A stretch of 9,933 nucleotides of DNA. Source: Planctomycetota bacterium. Its GTDB lineage: Bacteria > Planctomycetota > UBA11346. Positions 6,838 through 9,933 of this stretch are shown here, in pieces; position 1 is the stretch's first letter, and each line of letters opens with the position of its first letter. The position numbers and the translations under genes were made by a program. The notes beneath the pieces were generated by a model that ran no database searches, had not been told where the DNA came from, and worked only from the letters and a program-made list of their open reading frames with translations. The stretch covers positions 1 to 9,933 of the forward strand of contig JAHEDF010000112.1 in assembly GCA_024641365.1 (NCBI GenBank). Reading direction: 5' to 3'.

Positions 6838-8091
6838 ATGCCACGCATGCGCGCACGAATCCTTGCTGTTGGTGATGAATTATTATTAGGACGAACGGTG
6901 GATACCAATTCGTCCTACATTGCACGTTGGTTGACCGATCGCGGTTTCCATGTTGATCGCAGTGTCGTGGTTGGTGATCCACAAATTGATATTGAAAAAG
7001 CCATGGACGCCGTATGCGGTGGCGCGTCGTTAGTTATTGTCACGGGCGGCTTAGGGCCGACCGATGATGACCGCACCCGTCATGCATTGGCGGCTGTCAT
7101 GGGCGTCTCATTAATCGAGAGTATAGTAGCATGGAAAAAAATAGTTCAGTATTATAAAAACAATCTCCCCAACACACCGATACCAGAAGTAAATAAAAGA
7201 CAGGCACAATTACCGCGAGGCGCGAAATTACTTGATAATGATCGGGGTACAGCTCCCGGAATTATAGGCCGCGTGGGAAATTGTCGGGTAGCGTGTTTAC
7301 CGGGTGTTCCGCATGAAATGTATGCTATGCTGGATCGCTTAGACACATATTTACCAACCTGGTTTGCGCGTCTACAACCACCGTACATTAGCGAAGTTTG
7401 GTTTGCCGGCATAGGTGAATCCGCAGCACAGGAACATATTGGGGATTTATTAACAGAAAATAATCCACGGGTTGGAATTACGGTTAGCGAACAGGGGCAT
7501 ATTACGCTGCGAGTAGTTGGGACAGCCATTGAAGTCCAAGAACGTATTGCTGCATTAAAAAAAGTTTTAAAGCCGTGGTTATTACCAGCTGCAGGATTGG
7601 CTCCGAGCCTAGTACGTTTGTTGGGACGCCGACGCCAAACGATAACAACGGCAGAAAGCTGCACATGCGGTCATGTGGTAGCAAAATTAGGAGCAGTTCC
7701 TGGGGCATCGGCAATTTTGCGCGAATCATTAATTGCCTACCACGAGCAGGTGAAATCACTGCGACTGCATGTGACGCCTGCGTGCATAAAAAAGCATGGC
7801 ATTGTTAGCGAAGCAGTCGCTGCGGCGATGGCCGTTGGTATGCGTAAACATGCCAAAGCAGATTATGCCATTGCGACCACGGGGGTGGCGGGACCCAGCG
7901 GGGGAACTCCTAGCACGCCTGTAGGAACCGTATGTTTTGCCGTAGCGGATGCCCAGGGAGTCGTCACCCGTATGATTCGGGTGCGAGGCGGGCGAGAACG
8001 TGTCCAAACCCGCGCCGCTGCGCATGCGTTAGTCCTTGCCTACGAGGTTGCTGCGGGTCGTGTGCGTACAAAATCGACACATCTGACCTGA
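6838..8091 (+). CDS. cinA: CinA family protein, nicotinamide-nucleotide amidase
   Basis: 417 residues, the normal length of two-domain CinA. The N-terminal molybdopterin-binding-like domain (1-170) shows VGDELLLGRTVDTNSSYIA (11-29), VTGGLGPTDDDRT (68-80), GTAPG (137-141) and LPGVPHEM (154-161); the C-terminal amidase domain (about 255-410) shows TAESCTCGHVVAKL (271-284), PGAS (288-291) and TTGVAGPSGGTPSTPVGTV (347-365). Members hydrolyse nicotinamide mononucleotide to nicotinate mononucleotide in NAD salvage, and the N-terminal domain has ADP-ribose pyrophosphatase activity in some. The usual ESCTGG motif reads ESCTCG here (C277 for Gly), a change worth noting. ATG at 6838 is used; ATG at 6847 (M4) fits the family N-terminus equally well and neither has a strong Shine-Dalgarno. 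The gene starts 47 bases after the palindromic element. Confidence 0.93.
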   Translation: MPRMRARILAVGDELLLGRTVDTNSSYIARWLTDRGFHVDRSVVVGDPQIDIEKAMDAVCGGASLVIVTGGLGPTDDDRTRHALAAVMGVSLIESIVAWKKIVQYYKNNLPNTPIPEVNKRQAQLPRGAKLLDNDRGTAPGIIGRVGNCRVACLPGVPHEMYAMLDRLDTYLPTWFARLQPPYISEVWFAGIGESAAQEHIGDLLTENNPRVGITVSEQGHITLRVVGTAIEVQERIAALKKVLKPWLLPAAGLAPSLVRLLGRRRQTITTAESCTCGHVVAKLGAVPGASAILRESLIAYHEQVKSLRLHVTPACIKKHGIVSEAVAAAMAVGMRKHAKADYAIATTGVAGPSGGTPSTPVGTVCFAVADAQGVVTRMIRVRGGRERVQTRAAAHALVLAYEVAAGRVRTKSTHLT

Positions 8092-8117
8092 CAACTGCGG
8101 CTAAGTCGTGTCATAAT
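8088..8117 (+). promoter_or_regulatory. Possible extended -10 sigma70-type promoter for the kinase gene
   Basis: CTGACA (8088-8093, 5 of 6 against TTGACA), an 18-base spacer, and CATAAT (8112-8117, 5 of 6 against TATAAT) with TG one base upstream of the -10. The -35 overlaps the cinA stop codon. Transcription would start near 8124, giving a leader of about 110 bases. This is pattern matching by eye only. Confidence 0.42.
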
Positions 8118-8141
8118 ATACTTAGTGTCCAAGGGGGGCGC

Positions 8142-8188
8142 TCCACAAACGTCAGCTACAAGGAGCCGCTGGTACACCTTGTTGTGGA
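8142..8188 (+). other. Predicted leader hairpin upstream of the kinase gene
   Basis: TCCACA (8142-8147) can pair with TGTGGA (8183-8188), and ACAAGG (8158-8163) with CCTTGT (8177-8182). The two stems are stacked without a gap on the 3' side, with a 10-base bulge on the 5' side and a 13-base loop. An AAGGAG sequence (8160-8165) lies in the paired arm, too far from the kinase ATG to serve as its ribosome binding site. A regulatory role is conjecture. Confidence 0.4.
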
Positions 8189-8234
8189 TGTTAGCGTGGC
8201 TTCTTTACACATTTTCACTCGGTTTTGATTAAGT

Positions 8235-9116
8235 ATGCCTGATTCGTCACTAACAAACACTGCTTTTGGCCCTTTTACGCTGATGGAACTGATAAGTGCA
8301 GGTGGTATCGCAGAAGTGTACCGCGCTGAACATAACGATGATCGTAAATCAGTCGCCGTTAAAGTCATGCGCTCCGACATGCAAAAAGACAAGTATCATC
8401 GCACGAGCTTTGACGATGAGTACACCATTTTACAACAATTAAAGCATCGCGGACTGCCGAGTGTTCGTCGCCAAGGTGAAATCAAAGGCAGAGCCTGTTT
8501 TGCCATGGATTATTTCACCGGCATTCCGTTGCACCAAGTAATTCGTATGGATCAAAAATGGGAACGCGTACGCGCTTATCACGAATTAGTGCAAATTGTT
8601 GCATACTTACATAATCAAGGCGTGGTGCATGCGGATTTAAAATTAGAAAATATTATTTTACGCCCAAATGGCACCGTAGCATTGGTAGATTTTGGCAATG
8701 CGCGCAAGCAGATAAACAAAAGTTTTTTTGCAAAATTATTTGGCCCAAAGAAAGATCGTGTTTTTGGAACGCCGACTTATTTTGCACCGGAATTATTAAA
8801 GGGACAACAACCGACTTTTAGTAGTGACGTATACGCATTAGGCGTTTGTGCTTTTATTATGTTATCAGGCGAACCACCTTTCGAAGCGAATAGCCGCACC
8901 GGACGCATTACCGCAAATTTGAAACAGGTTGCACCGCCGATTCGTTCGCGTTGCACTGAATTACCAAGAAAAGCGGCCGATGCGATAGATCGTTGCTTGG
9001 ATAAAAATCCATCTGAGCGCCCAGCAGATGCAGACAGTCTCTTAGCATTAATAAAAGAATTGGCTAATATTGGAGGCGATACGACACGTATAAACCGGAC
9101 TAAAGCGCAGGTGTAA
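8235..9116 (+). CDS. Ser/Thr protein kinase, single cytoplasmic kinase domain, non-RD type
   Basis: 293 residues made almost entirely of one Hanks-type kinase domain. Seen in order: glycine-loop variant ISAGGIAEVY (20-29), VAVK with the ATP-anchoring K43, alpha-C Glu E62, catalytic loop HADLKLEN (132-139) with D134 and N139, DFG (152-154), activation segment ending in APE (184-186), SSDVYALG (196-203) and CLDKNPSERP. All catalytic residues are present, so it should be active. The canonical Arg before the catalytic Asp is Ala (HAD, not HRD), making it a non-RD kinase, a class often not regulated by activation-loop phosphorylation. No transmembrane segment or sensor domain is attached; the C-terminus stops soon after the kinase fold. 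An in-frame TGA nine bases before the ATG fixes the upstream limit of the gene; no clear Shine-Dalgarno is seen. Substrates are unknown, and the neighbour cinA gives no functional clue. Confidence 0.93.
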   Translation: MPDSSLTNTAFGPFTLMELISAGGIAEVYRAEHNDDRKSVAVKVMRSDMQKDKYHRTSFDDEYTILQQLKHRGLPSVRRQGEIKGRACFAMDYFTGIPLHQVIRMDQKWERVRAYHELVQIVAYLHNQGVVHADLKLENIILRPNGTVALVDFGNARKQINKSFFAKLFGPKKDRVFGTPTYFAPELLKGQQPTFSSDVYALGVCAFIMLSGEPPFEANSRTGRITANLKQVAPPIRSRCTELPRKAADAIDRCLDKNPSERPADADSLLALIKELANIGGDTTRINRTKAQV

Positions 9117-9165
9117 AAGGTTTCTTATAGCAATTCCGCCTCAAATATGCCCAAATAGAAGAAAC

Positions 9166-9250
9166 TCACAGGAGACGTAGAGACGCGGAGTTCAGATGAG
9201 AAGAAACCTCAACAAGTGTTCACCTCCTCTAATCTCCGCGTCTCCTGTGA
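9166..9250. repeat. GAGACGCGGAG-type inverted repeat after the kinase gene
   Basis: The right arm 9234-9250 (CTCCGCGTCTCCTGTGA) pairs with 9166-9176 plus 9184-9190 on the left; the left arm carries a 7-base extra segment (9177-9183). The spacer is 43 bases. Unit composition (GAGACG, GCGGAG) is like the inner arms of the 3139-3420 element, but the sequences are not identical. No convincing target-site duplication was found. Confidence 0.65.
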
Positions 9251-9377
9251 ATCTCATAGATAGAATTTAATAAAGAATGATTGATTCGAAATGGGCACGA
9301 TGAGTTGGGTGAAAATTGGAATTAGTGATTAATTGAGACAGAATTGGTATCAGTAATCTTCAGAGTGCATCTGAACA

Positions 9378-9436
9378 GCCCACGTCATTGATATATTACC
9401 AACATCTTTGGCAATATTATAACCCAATTCGTGGGC
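9378..9436. repeat. Imperfect hairpin, possible terminator region of the convergent genes
   Basis: GCCCACG (9378-9384) is a perfect inverted match to CGTGGGC (9430-9436). Inside, TTGATATATTACCAA can pair imperfectly with TTGGCAATATTATAA around a short loop. No T-run follows on either strand, so intrinsic termination is uncertain. Confidence 0.4.
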
Positions 9437-9499
9437 ATTAACTCTCGTTCCCTTTTAACGGGGAAGAAGCAATCGTAGAACTCTGCTCTTTAACATGAA

Positions 9500-9933
9500 T
9501 TACTTTTTATAGACATTATGTTTGGGATCGCCTTGAGAGACTAAATAAGCAATTAAATCTTTTAGCTCGTCGGCATTCATGGTACTGATCAAACCCGGTG
9601 GCATCATCGATATTTTCGATGGCTGCACCGATTTTACGTCAGATCTTTTTATTTCCGTTAATGAATCTGGGGCAAAGCCGGATTGCATAACTGAAATAAT
9701 CCCCTTTTCTTCTTGAATAATTCGACCCATGACGACCGACCCGTTTTTCATGGTCAGCTCATGTTGCTCAAATTGATCTGACACCACTAAATTGGGATCC
9801 AGAATAGATTCGAGTATCGCTTTATAATCACTGCGCTTGGCAAGATTGGTAAGATCAGGGCCAGTGGGATGACCTTCATCTACGAAATGATGGCAAACGA
9901 CACACATTCCTGCAGAAAACATTTTCTTGCCAT
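9500..9933 (-). CDS. PVC-type haem-binding (cytochrome c-like) domain protein, C-terminal part (5' end outside window)
   Basis: The frame stays open to the window edge (Gly-Lys-Lys precedes the ATG at 9922), so the ATG at 9920-9922 is probably internal. Visible: CVVCHHF with the c-type haem-binding CxxCH, then GHPTGPDLTNLAKR, ILESILDPNLVVSDQFEQHEL, NGSVVMGRI, and MPPGLISTMNADELKDLIAYL near the end. This is the order of the PVC-type haem-binding domain, which in planctomycetes and verrucomicrobia usually ends very long periplasmic proteins with beta-propeller dehydrogenase and HEAT-like regions. Met in MPPGL is a candidate axial ligand, by inference. The domain probably works in periplasmic electron transfer from sugar or alcohol oxidation, but the missing N-terminal part would decide. 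Stop is TAA at 9500-9502; transcription runs toward the kinase gene. Confidence 0.88.
   Translation of the reverse strand, partial: GKKMFSAGMCVVCHHFVDEGHPTGPDLTNLAKRSDYKAILESILDPNLVVSDQFEQHELTMKNGSVVMGRIIQEEKGIISVMQSGFAPDSLTEIKRSDVKSVQPSKISMMPPGLISTMNADELKDLIAYLVSQGDPKHNVYKK

Larger units (their letters stand above)
9117..9499. other. 383-bp intergenic region without a credible gene
   Basis: Convergent gap between the kinase and the haem-binding protein gene. It contains an inverted repeat (9166-9250) and a long imperfect hairpin (9378-9436), both listed separately, plus a small dyad TTCCC/GGGAA near 9449-9465. No tRNA, CRISPR or open reading frame with recognisable protein character was seen on either strand. 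Confidence 0.7.

Noticed and set aside
7152..7664. 170-codon minus-strand open frame opposite cinA
   Set aside because: Fully antisense to a well-conserved gene, with Cys/Arg/Ser-rich composition typical of shadow frames.
8188..8232. Possible 14-residue leader peptide (MLAWLLYTFSLGFD) ending just before the kinase ATG
   Set aside because: The nearest AAGGAG is more than 20 bases upstream of its ATG, and there is no codon bias or attenuator logic to support translation.
9155..9265. ATAGAA direct repeat around the 9166-9250 inverted repeat
   Set aside because: Only 6 bp, AT-rich, and the segments between it and the arms do not align as inverted ends, so it is likely chance.

Overview
The window looks like a chromosomal segment of a moderately AT-rich bacterium, most likely of the Planctomycetes-Verrucomicrobia-Lentisphaerae (PVC) group. 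The main pointers are a minus-strand gene tail with the CxxCH / GPDLT / MPPGL pattern of the PVC-type haem-binding domain, a large bacterial alpha-2-macroglobulin, an O-antigen ligase with a C-terminal TPR part, and a eukaryotic-type Ser/Thr kinase. The phylum is an inference from family knowledge; there is no marker gene here.

Layout. 1-3018 (+) is the 3' part of an alpha-2-macroglobulin (A2M) family gene whose start lies outside the window. A 16-bp-stem hairpin (3038-3073) follows it. 3139-3420 is a non-coding, palindromic, MITE-like insertion with 30-bp terminal inverted repeats and a perfect 9-bp target-site duplication. 3458-6485 (-) is a two-gene, overlapping operon: a WecA/MraY-like polyprenyl-phosphate sugar-1-phosphate transferase followed by an O-antigen ligase/polymerase. 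6537-6790 is a second long imperfect palindrome, whose ends are tandem 8-bp GGAAGTCC units; it fills the divergent intergenic region. 6838-8091 (+) is cinA. A plausible sigma70-type promoter overlaps its stop codon and precedes a structured leader and a 293-aa Ser/Thr kinase (8235-9116, +). 9117-9499 has no gene but holds another short GAGACGCGGAG-type inverted repeat and a hairpin. 9500-9933 (-) is the C-terminal part of a cytochrome-type haem-binding protein cut by the window edge.

How the genes may work together. The transferase and ligase form a coherent surface-glycan module: one starts a lipid-linked glycan on the cytoplasmic face, the other polymerises or transfers it. The A2M belongs to the envelope as well (protease trapping in the periplasm in known bacterial relatives), but it is convergent with the glycan operon and not co-transcribed. 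CinA (NMN deamidase / pyridine nucleotide salvage) and the kinase lie in tandem but seem to be separate transcription units. No complete new defence or biosynthetic system is visible. The most unusual material is the palindromic non-coding elements, which occupy three of the intergenic regions, and the A2M whose thioester motif is destroyed.
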